From: Merluccius polli
Taxonomy: Eukaryota > Chordata > Actinopteri > Gadiformes > Merlucciidae
Length of the DNA: 64,000 bases
Assembly (NCBI GenBank): GCA_030340625.1
Contig: JAOPHQ010001138.1
Coordinates: 357,501-421,500 of the forward strand
Reading direction: 5' to 3'
This document shows, in pieces, positions 24,394 through 39,392 of this stretch (positions are counted from its first letter, which is position 1; each line of letters begins with the position of its first letter). The translations under genes and the position numbers were made by a program. The notes beneath the pieces were generated by a model. The model saw only the letters and a program-made list of their open reading frames with translations. It was not told the DNA's origin and did not search any database.

Positions 24394-24997
24394 GTTAGTT
24401 ACTCCAGTGCTCACCATCACTGACAGCTGGATCTGTCCATCATGGGATAGAAAGGTAATAGAGAAAGTGTATGGTGTTTATCTCACTGTAACAGTATGTG
24501 TATTGTTTCATTCGTTTTGATTCAGGTTAAGGTTAATCGAAATAAAAAATGTAAATATTATAACATTTGTGAACCACTGTGCCTATATGGCAACATACAA
24601 CACAATAATAACATACATCCTGATGTGTTTGTTAGTTAGTTGGTTTTAATCAGAAACCCCTGATTAAGGAAACGTCTTTTTTGCAGCCTGGCAGTTATGA
24701 CCCACCTGGGAATTTAGGGACACTGGGCAGCCAGTTAATTACACTGGAAGAAGATTGGTACAATGTGACCAAGACTCTCATCCAGACCCTCTGCATCACC
24801 ACAGGAGGACAGCGACATCTAGTGGTTGAACAGCACATGTTGCTATAATCCTATAATATTCAAGCAGCAGTAGCTAACATGCCACAGGAGGGGTGCTGGT
24901 TTGATCCTGGGCTCCTTCTGACAATGATGTCCAGGTGTCCATGAGCAAGACCTCTCTTCAACAGCTCCTTACCTCACCTCACATTACATGGTTGACG

Positions 24998-25217
<220 letters not shown>

Positions 25218-26709
25218 AGTGGTGTGGTGTATACAGTGCAAAAGACTTCAATTGACTGTAGCTGGAAAAGCCCTGAACAAATACCATGCATGCATAAATA
25301 CTGTAAAAGGATAATGGCATCCTGGTCAATATGAATTTAAAAACAAGTTGGTCAGCCTTGGTCAATATACATTCGATAAAAAGTTGAAAAGTTAATAGTA
25401 GTTGGGGAATCTGCCGTCTGATATGTACATTTACATTTAGGACATTGAGTGTAGGGCATTGTCCAGCGACTTACAATAAGTACATTTGTCAGTAGAAAGT
25501 AAAATAACAATATATCATTGTTGGTAGAGAAGGGTAGTTAGACGTCCCTGTAGAAACTGCAGTATATAGTATATAACACATTTAAAATGACATATAAAAT
25601 ATTATGTTTCTCATTATCTATACTGTCCCTGTTAAAGGGCTGATTAATGGATTACTTAACAACACTTGAAGATGTCATACATTCTAGCTTTAAAATACTT
25701 TTTTGAGAAAATAAAAAATAAACACATTCAAAGGAATGGTTCCCTAAATATATTGAGTAGCTGGTTTAAAGAATGGTGTTTCTGTATTTAAAGTGTATGT
25801 GTCAGTAAACTACATATTCTATACAGTTTCATCATTTTAGGAAGCTTTCCATTTCTAGTCTCTTTCTAGCAGGACGTCGTCGGTAGTCCCTCAGAGAGCC
25901 AAGAAAGGCCAACATGGATTATGTCATGTAAGTGTATAGTTAATTGAGTGCAGTGCTTCACTTTTCCTCAAGTTTCTTGTTTACCATTCATACACACCAA
26001 TTCACCACTATACTGTATTATTAACTATTAGCTGCAAGAGAACAGGGAATGGGCCCTTCTCTGTAACTGCATGGGGATATAAAGTTGCACCACCCTTCAA
26101 CTCTCCAAAGTGTTTCCATTGGTCGTCCCGATCTCATGTAACATTTTGATGAGTGTCTTCAGAAGCATATTGGTCATAAGAGAGGAGCGATCTCATTACC
26201 CTAAAAGGAGGAGGGTGCTGGATCCTCTTTCAGAAGCTATCAGCCTCCTATTTTGCTGTATGATGAATTAGGGGTAGTTTGTGGTAAACAGTACTTAGGT
26301 ACCTTCTTAAGTTACAGTGTGGGGACAAATGGTGGTATCAATAGAGAGGGGTTTGATTTCAAGCTACTAGGAGGCAGGGAGTGACTGGAAGTATTGCTCC
26401 GAGCCTGGAGAGAAGAGAACATATCAGCTTGGTTATTAAGTCATTTAGCCATCAAACTGGACACCTTTTAGCCAAACAGCTCCCGGATGGCTGATGGGCT
26501 TTCTGGCACCTCTTTTTGAAGTTGAAGATGGCCGTTTGATGCATGATGGAGAGTTTGTTTCCAGCATTGTCTCCAAAGGAAGAGTTTCTTATTTTGCATC
26601 ACATTACAAACTCTTGTTATATTAACTCATTACATTAAAAAAAAAGAAAAAGTTTTTTATATCACTTTATATGCACTTAAGACAAGAGCTATGGGATAAA
26701 TATTTGTCT

Positions 26710-26738
26710 CAGCTGTGATAAAAGATAAGGATTTATCA
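26710..26738 (+). promoter_or_regulatory. Candidate E-box/GATA composite site
   Basis: CAGCTG at 26710-26715 is followed after 8 nt by GATAAGG (26724-26730). There is another TGATAA in between and an inverted TTATCA just downstream. The CANNTG-N8-GATA spacing matches the known bHLH/GATA composite. It lies about 1 kb upstream of the nkx2.7 start codon. Function is inferred from motif spacing only. Confidence 0.4.
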
Positions 26739-27767
26739 AACACAGATATAGGACCAACGGAGAAAAAACAACGGTCAAACAGAGAGTAACCTTGTATTTA
26801 AGCTGCAGTTTTTTATTCAGGCCTATCGGCTTATAATTGTAACTAAATAAAACTTAATTAGGCCTAACGCATGCGCCTAAACATCTAACTTTTTTTTTTT
26901 AAGACTTAGAAGAAAAAAATGTAAAAGCTAAAATGAATAAAACTTTTAATTGAAAACAAGTTTAAAGTTAAAAAGTAAAAAAAAAAAGAAAAACAGAAAC
27001 AGGAATTGCATTAGCAATGAAATACGTGGAATGTAAATCTGTGTGTTCCTCATTGTGGAGGTGCGTGTTGGCAGCAGCCATGCATGCGGCCTCATGGCGC
27101 CTCGGCCCCACAGTAGGGTCGTGTTACTGTTTGTTGTGGCCTGCACCCTAATATATACCTGCAGAAACAACACCCTATTACCTGCAGAAACAACACCCTA
27201 ATGCTGGTCACAAACAACACCGACCTGCTCAACATCACAGCACCAAGCATCACTCAGCCCACAGCACCTTCAGGACCGGACAGGGATGTCACCATTTAAC
27301 ATCGCCTGACAACAACCCCCTGTGTCAGAACACAATAAGAATACAAGAAAGTAAAATAACACAAATCAAATAAGAAAAAGATGAAGCTTCATAATCATCA
27401 CGCTAAAGTTCAACCTAATTCATTTTTTAGGAAAAATGTTCCCACATGGTAACCTATACGGTTTTATCCGATAAAAAAAGACCTATAGTACCATCATGTT
27501 GTCCTGTAGGCCTTCCTGTCAGACTGTGTTGTGATGGGACCTGCCAGTAGTGATCAGTCCAAAGGGCAAACAAGTCCCAATCCGAGTGGCCCATTGGCCA
27601 GTGGTTTGGGGAGGTTTTGTAGGACCAGCAGGTAATCTACCCCTCCAGGTCCACGCCAGTGAGACACCTCATCTCCCGATGACGCCAGTGTCTCCAGCCA
27701 GGTGAGGACTTTATTGGTATTTTTAAATGTTTTAATAGAGCTCATCCTTCATTTCAAACCAAAAGGG

Positions 27768-28819
<1,052 letters not shown>

Positions 28820-29384
28820 GATACACATGAGTCTAGAGACAAATTCGCATCCATTTTTTTATATTCATTGTCGGTTTTTGTTGTTGTTGTTGTTCCTTGT
28901 TTTTTGTAATTCATATGCGATTTAATTTGTTGAATAAAAAAAACTATAACTAAACTAATTTTTGGTTAATTGTCTTGGAAATTAGGCCATTTGCATTTAT
29001 TTTTAAGCCTATAGGCCATTTAGGCCTATATCGTTGTAGGCCTAATCTAAATGCCCAAATCTGTCCATTTGAGCGAAATTAATTGTTGCTTATTATTTTT
29101 TCCTTTAAATCACAAGATTATTCAGGAATACATTTAATGTAATTTTTAATTATTAAAACCATTTTTTGACTATACGAATTCAGCCGATGCGACAGTTGGG
29201 TGATGAGCTAACCCGTCCCGAGGACATGTATGAGAAATATTTTATCACAGCATCCCATCAAACAGTAATGGATTAAATGACATGTGAGGCGACCAGACAA
29301 GCATCTTAAGTGTGTTATCAAACTCACTCAGTCATTATGCGCCCATCGCCTGAGCCACGGACCAGTTCCCCTGGTGCGATAAGG

Positions 29385-29524
<140 letters not shown>

Positions 29525-30029
29525 TGGGTAAACACATTCACAGACACACTGGCTCTCCGGCTCCCACCTCACAGGACCTCAACTAACCGGTCACTGATCG
29601 ATAAAAGATCCAGATAGACTAAAGGAATAAGGCTGCCTACGCCCAACACACTTATTACACGCTATTATTAGAGTTACGGTTTCCCAATTAAATATTTGAT
29701 TAATTACGGCAACTTGATTTATTATTTTTTCGACCTATACACAAATGTATTGAGCACAAATGTGCCTTTACAATATCAAAGTTGTTATTCTGAGCTCATA
29801 CGGGCCTAGTGACATAATGGCATAATTACTATCAAGAGAAGTAACTTTGATTTCTGTCACTTAGGCCTACTTCATATTAGGCTAGGAACAAGATAATAAT
29901 ACTATGACTAATAGTAGTACGCCTACTCATGCAAATACCAATACCGACAGACCAATATAATACTAAAACTAATATGCACAAAATAGCACAATTCAGGGAA
30001 ATTTATGGAAACACACACACACACATGAT

Positions 30030-30220
30030 TACTTAATATTCCTTCATTACTGCATATTACATTACTTCATAATACTTAATTACTTCATAATACTTCATTA
30101 CTTAATATTACTTCATTACTTAATATTACTTTGTTACTTCATATTACTTCATTACTTAATATTACTTTGTTACTCCATATTACTTCATTACTTCATATTA
30201 CTTCATTACTTCATATTAAA
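30030..30220. repeat. AT-rich short tandem repeat (ttacttcatta type)
   Basis: Degenerate tandem units of ttacttcatta, ttacttaatatt and ttactttg, about 10-20 bp each. Confidence 0.8.
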
Positions 30221-30733
30221 ACAATACAAGACAATACAAACAATCAGAACTAGTATTAAATTAATACCAATACTCACACTGCTTCAAATTATGATATCAC
30301 CAACACAATCAATAAAAAAATGAATGGTTAAACAAAGGTTTACTTTAGTGAACACGTGTTAACGTGTTTCAGTATGAATGAGCAAACGGGCTCGGCCGCC
30401 AATACAAAAGTAAAAAATGTCATTTTTGGCATACCCAGACAGTGTTGAATAAACTGTAGAAAAAACTGCGCTGATGCTCAGACAAAGAAGTAGAAACTGA
30501 AAAAAATGCAAAAGCAACAGAAGATGAATAGTTCAGAGTGCGACATCTTGACATGTTGCAAACAAAACAGTAGCACATATTATGGGAAGACAAATGCCTT
30601 CCTGGGTCAAGGGGTCATATGGTCATCAACGGCATGTGAACACTGCGCACCATTTATTGAACCCTACACAGGTCTAGAGATGGACTAAGAGGAAATGGTT
30701 TTGTCTGACTACACATTGCTACGGTCCTTTCCA

Positions 30734-30777
30734 TCTTCATTGACAGTCTCTTACATTTAAGAGACTGTCAATGAAGA
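30734..30777. repeat. Perfect 20-bp inverted repeat with 4-nt loop
   Basis: The left arm (30734-30753) begins tcttcattgacag. The right arm (30758-30777) is its exact reverse complement, separated only by catt. No target duplication or coding context is obvious. Confidence 0.9.
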
Positions 30778-32313
30778 CGGCTACAAGATGAACTAGCCCA
30801 GCTAGTGTGAACGTATTGCTGTTATTGCCGTGAAGATAAGGATCTACAGCTCCTACTATAAAGACACCATCTGGACCTGACAATGGTGTCACTCATCACA
30901 CACATCATGGCTCACACAATCAGGAGCATGTGAGACTGAATGTGTGTTATGCTGTCACATCTGAGAAGTGAATATGCACCTGGTCCAAAGTGTGTGTGAC
31001 AGCTACGTCCTCAAACAAGGGTTATGGAAAGTGTAAATTCCTCAATAGATTTCTTTTGTTGTAGTGTAGTGTAAGTCTTTCAAGGTGCGGTAAGATTTGA
31101 AAGCAAAAAAGATCGTAAGAGGGCAAGATTTTTAAAAAAACAACCCAAGAAAATGTCCCCTCCCTCTCTGCTCCCTCCCTCCCTAGTTTCTCTGCCATTG
31201 AGAAGTGTTGAATTTACACATGTGATTGACAAGCAAGATGGATTCCCCAAACCAATAAGGAGAGGGATGCCCTGTGACTGATCAGAAATGAGCCGGGAGC
31301 AGTCTAATATCTGAATGGTCATACAGGGGCAGTCACCCGGAACAGGCATTTCACTCTGCACTAATAACTGATGACTGTGGCATTTCGAACAAATTACACT
31401 CAAATTACAGCGGCTAAATCTTACCTACAGCCCATTTAACTATTCTGTATATAGCTCATCATGACAATCAAAAATGTACAACCAAGTTGAAGTTTCACGA
31501 GGTTAGAGTTATAGAGATAAAGGTTGTCGTCCTCTGTGCATACCTGGAGGAGCAGACGGCGCTGCCCAGACAGACGGACAAGTCAAGGTGAATCCTATCA
31601 AAGGAAACATCTTAATACCATGTTGACAAGGCAGAGGCTAATGCTATAGCCGTGAACTAAGAACCTCAACATGCTTGAGTCTGCCAGCATTGGTAGTTTT
31701 GTAGTTTTTATTTTGTTTTTTGCTGTAAGTGAACAGGACTGTCCCTTGAAGAGGATTTGAATATGATGTTTGAAATGTCTAGCTTTATTCTAATGCCTTA
31801 AGATACTTGAATGTTATGACTCGCAGTTGAACTATTGATATAGGTGTGAAAGTAAAATGTTTCGCATTTCACGGTCGCCACGTGATAATCCAACGAATGG
31901 CAAGGCGAGACGCAGTGTGTTGTTGCTCACGGGGGGGGGGGGGGGGGGGGGGGTGTTAATGGAGGTAAACAGGGCAGGGGCCAGAAGACGCAGCTCGTTT
32001 GTCACCCCTACGTCCATGTTTTTACAAACTATGGAGGAGGTGGAGGGGGTTAGAGGTTGTCTCAGGGTTACCGGCAGCCCCTGACTAACAGGGAAAGATG
32101 TCCGGCATGTTATAGCATGGACAACAACAAGAAGAAAATAAAACAGAGCAGGGGACAAAGTCAGTGTGTCAGTCCTAACTTAAATGTGCAGAACACATTA
32201 GCTCTGCTCCGTAGGTATGGCCACCCACCCTGGATCCCTGACCCCACCCTCCCAACCCCACCCCTGCAGACTGTGCCACCCCCCAGGGCGAAGACACCCA
32301 AGGGTCACACTAA

Positions 32314-34203
32314 ACTAGTGTCTAGTACTATATACATGTCTGTGTACTAGTGTCTAGTACTATATACATGTCTGTGTACTAGTGTCTAGTACTATATACA
32401 TGGCTGTGTACTAGTGTCTAGTACTATATACATGTCTGTGTACTAGTGTCTAGTACTATATACATGTCTGTGTACTAGTGTCTAGTACTATATACATGGA
32501 TGTGTACTAGTGTCTAGTACTATATACATGGATGTGTACTAGTGTCTAGTACTATATACGTGGATGTGTACTAGTGTCTAGTACTATATACATGGATGTG
32601 TACTAGTGTCTAGTACTATATACATGTCTGTGTACTAGTGTCTAGTACTATATACATGTCTGTGTACTAGTGTCTAGTACTATATACATGTCTGTGTACT
32701 AGTGTCTAGTACTATATACATGTCTGTGTACTAGTGTCTAGTACTATATACATGGATGTGTACTAGTGTCTAGTACTATATACATGGATGTGTACTAGTG
32801 TCTAGTACTACATGGATGTGTACTAGTGTCTAGTACTATATACATGTCTGTGTACTAGTGTCTAGTACTATATACATGGCTGTGTACTAGTGTCTAGTAC
32901 TATATACATGGCTGTGTACTAGTGTCTAGTACTATATACATGGATGTGTACTAGTGTCTAGTACTATATACATGGATGTGTACTAGTGTCTAGTACTATA
33001 TACATGGATGTGTACTAGTGTCTAGTACTATACATGGATGTGTACTAGTGTCTAGTACTATATACATGGATGTGTACTAGTGTCTAGTACTATATACATG
33101 GATGTGTACTAGTGTCTAGTACTATATACATGTCTGTGTACTAGTGTCTAGTACTATATACATGGATGTGTACTAGTGTCTAGTACTATATACATGGCTG
33201 TGTACTAGTGTCTAGTACTATATACATGGATGTGTACTAGTGTCTAGTACTATATACATGTCTGTGTACTAGTGTCTAGTACTATATACATGGCTGTGTA
33301 CTAGTGTCTAGTACTATATACATGGATGTGTACTAGTGTCTAGTACTATATACATGGATGTGTACTAGTGTCTAGTACTATATACATGTCTGTGTACTAG
33401 TGTCTAGTACTATATACATGTCTGTGTACTAGTGTCTAGTACTATATACATGTCTGTGTACTAGTGTCTAGTACTATATACATGGATGTGTACTAGTGTC
33501 TAGTACTATATACATGGATGTGTACTAGTGTCTAGTACTATATACATGGATGTGTACTAGTGTATATAGTACTATATACATATCTGTGTACTAGTGTCTA
33601 TAGTACTATATACATGGATGTGTACTAGTGTCTATAGTACTATATATGTGTACTAGTGTCTATACTACTATATACATGGATGTGTACTAGTGTCTAGAGT
33701 ACTATATACATGTCTGTGTACTAGTGTCTATAGTACTATATACATGTCTGTGTACTAGTGTCTAGTACTATATACATGGCTGTGTACTAGTGTCTAGTAC
33801 TATATACATGGATGTGTACTAGTGTCTAGTACTATATACATGGATGTGTACTAGTGTCTAGTACTATATACATGTCTGTGTACTAGTGTCTAGTACTATA
33901 TACATGGATGTGTACTAGTGTCTAGTACTATATACATGGATGTGTACTAGTGTCTATAGTACTATATACATGGATGTGTACTAGTGTCTAGTACTATATA
34001 CATGGATGTGTACTAGTGTCTAGAGTACTATATACATGTCTGTGTACTAGTGTCTAGTACTATGGATGTGTACTAGTGTCTAGAGTACTATATACATGTC
34101 TGTGTACTAGTGTCTATAGTACTATATACATGGATGTGTACTAGTGTCTAGAGTACTATATACATGGATGTGTACTAGTGTCTATAGTACTATATACATG
34201 GCT
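32314..34203. repeat. 32-bp minisatellite with a hairpin in each unit
   Basis: About 58 tandem copies of a 32-bp unit. Each contains GTACTAG-TGT-CTAGTAC, a perfect 7-bp stem with a 3-nt loop, followed by tatatacatg and one of three endings (gtc, ggc, gga). The last 0.65 kb is more degenerate, with ctatagtac and ctagagtac variants. The array lies about 3.5 kb after nkx2.7 and 0.47 kb before the nkx3.1 start codon. Confidence 0.97.
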
Positions 34204-34673
34204 ACTGTCTAGACGAGTATCTTGAGTTACAATCAGCAGCATCATGATCAGATAAGATTTGTCCCCAAGACGGAAAACAGCTCAGTAGATATCTCGCTGG
34301 TATCGCTGTTATAGGTTAGGCAATTTGACATTAATCGACATCAACTATTAACAATGGCTTATCACCATTAACAACGGATTGCTAATTCTTCTTCTCCTTT
34401 TCATTTTTTTGAATTCACTTTTTTTGAGCAGTTGGTAAATGACGTGATGTGTTTGAGTGCACAGGGCTGGGGTTAAGTACCCGCCCCGCCTCCTGGCTCC
34501 TCAGCTGTCACCAGGGGCCCCACCCCTACAGCCCTTAATGGACACATTTAGGCTCCAGGCACTTCCACCAGACACGAGTCCGACCCAACCAGGAGCCCTG
34601 AGCAGTGAGTGGTGGAGGAGAGCGGCGTCTCTAACAAGGGTTTCATTTGCTGCTCGGAGGGGGGGGCTGAAAA

Positions 34674-35393
34674 ATGTCTCAGAGTGAGCGGCCGCTCACT
34701 TCCTTCCTCATCGAAGACATCCTCTCCACGGACGAAAGTTCACGTTTTAGCGGAGCTACATTTTCCACACAAAAGGCGGACACGTGTCCGCAGTGGGACA
34801 GACACAGCGGAGACGTCTCACAGCAGTCATACTTCCAGCAGTCGTCCCTCGCAGTGCGAAAAGGTAACGGAGCGCATGCGTGTAATACGCGGTTCAGTGG
34901 AACGTGTCCCAGTGTTGATTGGCTGCTGTTAATTGGCTGCCGTTCATTTGCTGCTGCTGTTAATTGGCTTAACGAGACCTCTCTTACAGACGCGGGTCCG
35001 GACCTCCTGGATGAAGCCGGCGGGTTCAAGTCCGCCGGGAAACAGAAGCGATCCCGCGCGGCGTTCACGCACCTGCAGGTGCTTGAACTGGAGAAGAAAT
35101 TCAACCACCAGAAATACCTGTCTGCCCCGGAGAGGGCTCACCTGGCCAGCTGCCTGAGACTCACGGAAACCCAGGTGAAGATATGGTTTCAGAACCGGAG
35201 ATACAAGACCAAGAGGAAACAGAAAAGCACGGAGCACTTCTCCAAAGACTTCCCCCCCCCGCCGCCGGAGGGTCTGGGTGTGGTGGACCACGACCTGCTC
35301 CGGTCCTCGGTGCTGACCTCCTTCTACAAGTCCTGTCATTACCGGCCTTTCCTGGGCGACCTCAGCGGGCTGTGGAGGCCCACGTTTTGGTGA
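34674..35393 (+). CDS. nkx3-1: NK3-class homeobox transcription factor Nkx3.1, 197 aa
   Basis: Exons 34674-34863 and 34990-35393 are separated by a 126-bp intron (AAAAG/gtaacg to cttacag). The N-terminus has an EH1-like repression motif, TSFLIEDIL (residues 9-17). The homeodomain spans about residues 82-141 and contains the NK3-type sequence YLSAPERAHLA and WFQNRRYKTKRKQ. The tail is short, with a run of prolines. Family members act in the nucleus; in fish, nkx3.1 is used in sclerotome and urogenital patterning (established for the family). The intron length is a multiple of three and contains no in-frame stop, so an unspliced message would encode 239 aa. Synteny with slc25a37 distinguishes it from nkx3.2 and nkx3.3. 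Confidence 0.88.
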   Translation: MSQSERPLTSFLIEDILSTDESSRFSGATFSTQKADTCPQWDRHSGDVSQQSYFQQSSLAVRKGNGAHACNTRFSGTCPSVDWLLLIGCRSFAAAVNWLNETSLTDAGPDLLDEAGGFKSAGKQKRSRAAFTHLQVLELEKKFNHQKYLSAPERAHLASCLRLTETQVKIWFQNRRYKTKRKQKSTEHFSKDFPPPPPEGLGVVDHDLLRSSVLTSFYKSCHYRPFLGDLSGLWRPTFW

Positions 35394-35479
35394 CTTGGTT
35401 GGACGCAAGCCGTGCGCTTTTACGCATACTTTCTTCAAATGTTTCCTGTATGTATTTTTAGAAGACCGTCATAGGATTT

Positions 35480-35485
35480 TATTAA
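35480..35485 (+). terminator. Possible nkx3.1 polyadenylation signal (ATTAAA)
   Basis: ATTAAA lies about 90 bp after the nkx3.1 stop codon and just before the AT palindrome. It is a variant signal and the call is tentative. Confidence 0.35.
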
Positions 35486-35490
35486 AACGA

Positions 35491-35656
<166 letters not shown>

Positions 35657-37103
35657 GGGATGCTGAACGGGGCTGAGGATGAGGAACAACCAGTGGGCAG
35701 CAGTTGACCAGCATTTGTAATATCCTTTTTTCTTGACCGTTTGTCTACTACACTTGTTACATTACAATGGCGACATATTTATATTTATAGCATGGGAACA
35801 AGTAGCCTACAGAGTCATTATTTTATAATTGTCATCACTGCTACGTCAAACCTTTAATCCAGAAACGACATAGGGCTTATAAGGTAGGCCTGATTGAAAA
35901 TGTCTAATAAAAAATGAGAAGAAGAGGTGAAGTGTGAGTTGTTATGCTTAATATTGCCTGTTATATGTTGATCTGATGATATGACATCGTTTTCATGTTG
36001 TTACATGTTGGTGTGTTTGTGATGTTGTCATTCTTGTTATTATAGATACATAATTACAATGACAGCAATAGGCCCTAGGTCTGTCTTATCTGTTTTAACC
36101 ATCTCTTTCACTGCCCAAGAAAATCTAGATGGAAACTGCAAATATTGCTGCTGGCAGCTTTCACACGGTGTTTTCATTGTTGTACTTTAATCTTGTTTAA
36201 CAAAGATACAATGTATGTACTGCAGTTTGCCAGATGGATTTAAAGTTAAAAGTGTGAGAATAAATGGAACTGTGCTTGAGGTGAAACATTAAGTTGGGAT
36301 ATGATTCACAAAAATGATCTAATAAATGAACCATTCTCAGAGGCAATAGCATGAATCGACCAACCAACCCACTGGCTCCTCCCATCCCATTGACACTCTT
36401 ATTAATACTACAATATGACTACATATTATTATACTTATTTCCCTCACAGAGGAGCATAGTGTTATCACGCAGCCTGGATCTGTCAGTCATCTGTCCGTCT
36501 GATTGTCTATTCAACTCCCTTCACATAAAGCAGAGCCGGCTGCTCATTCATCAGGCTGGGGACAGACGATGACGTCACACACCTCTTTTATTCTTCATTC
36601 AATGTCATTTGATTGCGAGGGGTTTGCTGCTACACAATGATGTCATAGAGATGCCTGTTGAGGTGAGTCACGTGTTTCTTACCATTTAGTGAATTGCAAT
36701 TTGAAGCCAACCACATGGGTTTGCTTCACTCTCTTCACTGGTCTCCCGAATATAATGTACAGCAAAGGCCACTGGAAGGACATACCGCGTAGCATGAGTT
36801 AGCAACGCACACAGATCTGAAGTCATTCACATAATCCTCAATGACTTCAAAATGTCTTGTTCACAAGTGAATGCTGTAACACAATAGATACAAAATATTC
36901 AAAATGAAACAAAAAGGTACAATATGGAGTCAAGTGAACAAAATAAACATTGGTTCTGACTTTAGACTTCCTTTCATCTATAATGCATGTGGGTCGATGA
37001 TGAGACCATATCTATAACTCACTCCAGTCGAAGCTTAATCTGTGCCTCAGAAGAAACTTCAACAACAACAATGAATCCCAACGTATTTAGGGACCACATT
37101 TAG

Positions 37104-37165
<62 letters not shown>

Positions 37166-38150
37166 AGACATGCAGGTTGCCAGGCTGATTCATATGTCCT
37201 CCTAACAGTGCAACAGATAAGATGCAGTTCAGATTTGGTGCTGAACATATTTATGAAGGTCTTGTTTACAGTGGCACAAGTGAAGTGTGAGCGCACGGGG
37301 AGGGGGGGGGGGTGGTGATGGACGAGAGATAAAGATGGCATGAAGGCCGTTGCGTTAGTAAACCTGTCCAACACCGTCCGACCGCCTGACCTCGAGGATT
37401 GTGAGGATTGTGTGAACAGTCTGCCAGCAAAGTCACAAACGAATTGTTTATCTCTAGCATGCAATGGTCCCTCTCACTGGAGCATTAAAACAAAAACTTT
37501 TACGTATTGTTTTGCCATATTATCAATACAAATGGGGAGCGCTTTTTGATGCAAAATCCAGACTAAATGTTGATGCCTACTATAAACTAGGATGTTTGAT
37601 TTCCAGCCAAAAGTGACAGGATGCCAACTCCCACACAGAAGACAGGCAAGTATACGGCAGGTTTTATTAAAAAACATAATTTACAATAAAATACAATAGA
37701 TAGCATTGGTTCCCGGCCTCACAAGAAAAGAAAATGTTTGTTGGCTGTATCCAGGGACCGACCCACAAGGACTTGGATTCTTCCGGAACTAGACAGGAGG
37801 AAGGTGAAGGTGGTTTCAGTGGTGGGGCGGAGATCAGAGAAAGGGAGAGAGAGAGAGATTTCAAGAATGATCACCATAAAGTAACCTCTTGTATTTGACA
37901 GTGTTTATATGCATTAACTTAACTACATAATCGGTACCTATGGGATTGTGTAACTTTCTTAGCTAATTCGCTAAGAGAGTTTCAAGATCAATCTGTTCCT
38001 CCTAGTTCCCCAATGTGTGATTAGGTACCTATAACAGACAATACGTTCTGGTACTCAACAATACAGCAAGATGACAGGTGTAGCCCTGGCCTATAGGTGC
38101 CATGAGGCTGACTGAAAAAGGGTATATACCTCAGACAGCAGCTTAGACAG

Positions 38151-38182
<32 letters not shown>

Positions 38183-38661
38183 TGGAGAACTATAAACGTA
38201 AAACCATGACATTTAGTTACAAAAGACAACCAGAACAAAACATGTTTGCCATCAACTGGTATTACAAAAACAAATAACCAAGAGACGAACATATCAGGGC
38301 AAAAATTAAAATGTAAATCTCAACAAACAGCGAAAACAGCTAAACCTTAAGAGAGCTGCTGTCAACACTACCAGCAGTAGAATGGGACGATGGAAGCTTT
38401 TAAAAAGGTAAACAGGTAATTAGACATGAAGAGAGAGGTGATAGGATCTGTTATGGCGGCACTGAGGGCCTGACAGTATCAGCTGGTACAGTAGGCCTAT
38501 AGGTACGTGGCCATCAGATAAGGAAGCATGCTGATGGGCAAAGCTGAAAGTTGGACCTATTGTTATGTCATACTGACACATATAATAATACCTGCACTTC
38601 CACATGGGCTTAGAAGAGATACTGTGCCCAAATGCAGACGAGTAGTCTTTTGCCTTTCTGA

Positions 38662-38812
<151 letters not shown>

Positions 38813-38901
38813 CTAGAATAACTGGTTTTGTAGGCAGAATTGTAGGTGTGCTCACTCTATGATGACATCAATGCATTATGGAAAACAAATTTAAATGGTG
38901 T

Positions 38902-38975
<74 letters not shown>
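38902..38975. repeat. (TA)n-(TG)n compound microsatellite
   Basis: A TA tract with one phase change near 38930, running into a short TG tract. Confidence 0.95.
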
Positions 38976-39348
38976 ATACAAACTGGTGTGTGAGACATTG
39001 TGACAGTGAACGGTGTGGTCGCAGGGCCATCATGCTCCTGTTGAAGGGAGCCCCCTGATGCTTTGGTAAACAAACAGATGTTCAGTGCAGATGGGCGAAG
39101 TAAAGCAAACTCCACAACAAAGACAGCTTTTGTCGGTGCTCCAATATGCCGTGATATGCTAACAAATTTGCCCTGAGTTGATAAGATGGTTTAAAAAATA
39201 AATAGAAAAAAGGCCCGGATGTTATTGCCACTGCAGGACGAGTCGTAAACTTCCTTGGATAGTGTAACCCACGTGTACCGGTACAGTGAAGAGAGACTAT
39301 ACAGTCACATCAAAACGATATCTCTCTCTCTCTGTCTCTCTGTCTCTC

Positions 39349-39392
<44 letters not shown>

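Noticed and set aside
31832..32350. Frames of 75-108 aa on both strands around the G-run
   Set aside because: They depend on the poly-G/poly-P tract and have no family resemblance.
32314..34203. Possible CRISPR-like array
   Set aside because: Units are direct tandem repeats without unique spacers, the organism is a vertebrate, and there are no cas genes. It is a minisatellite.
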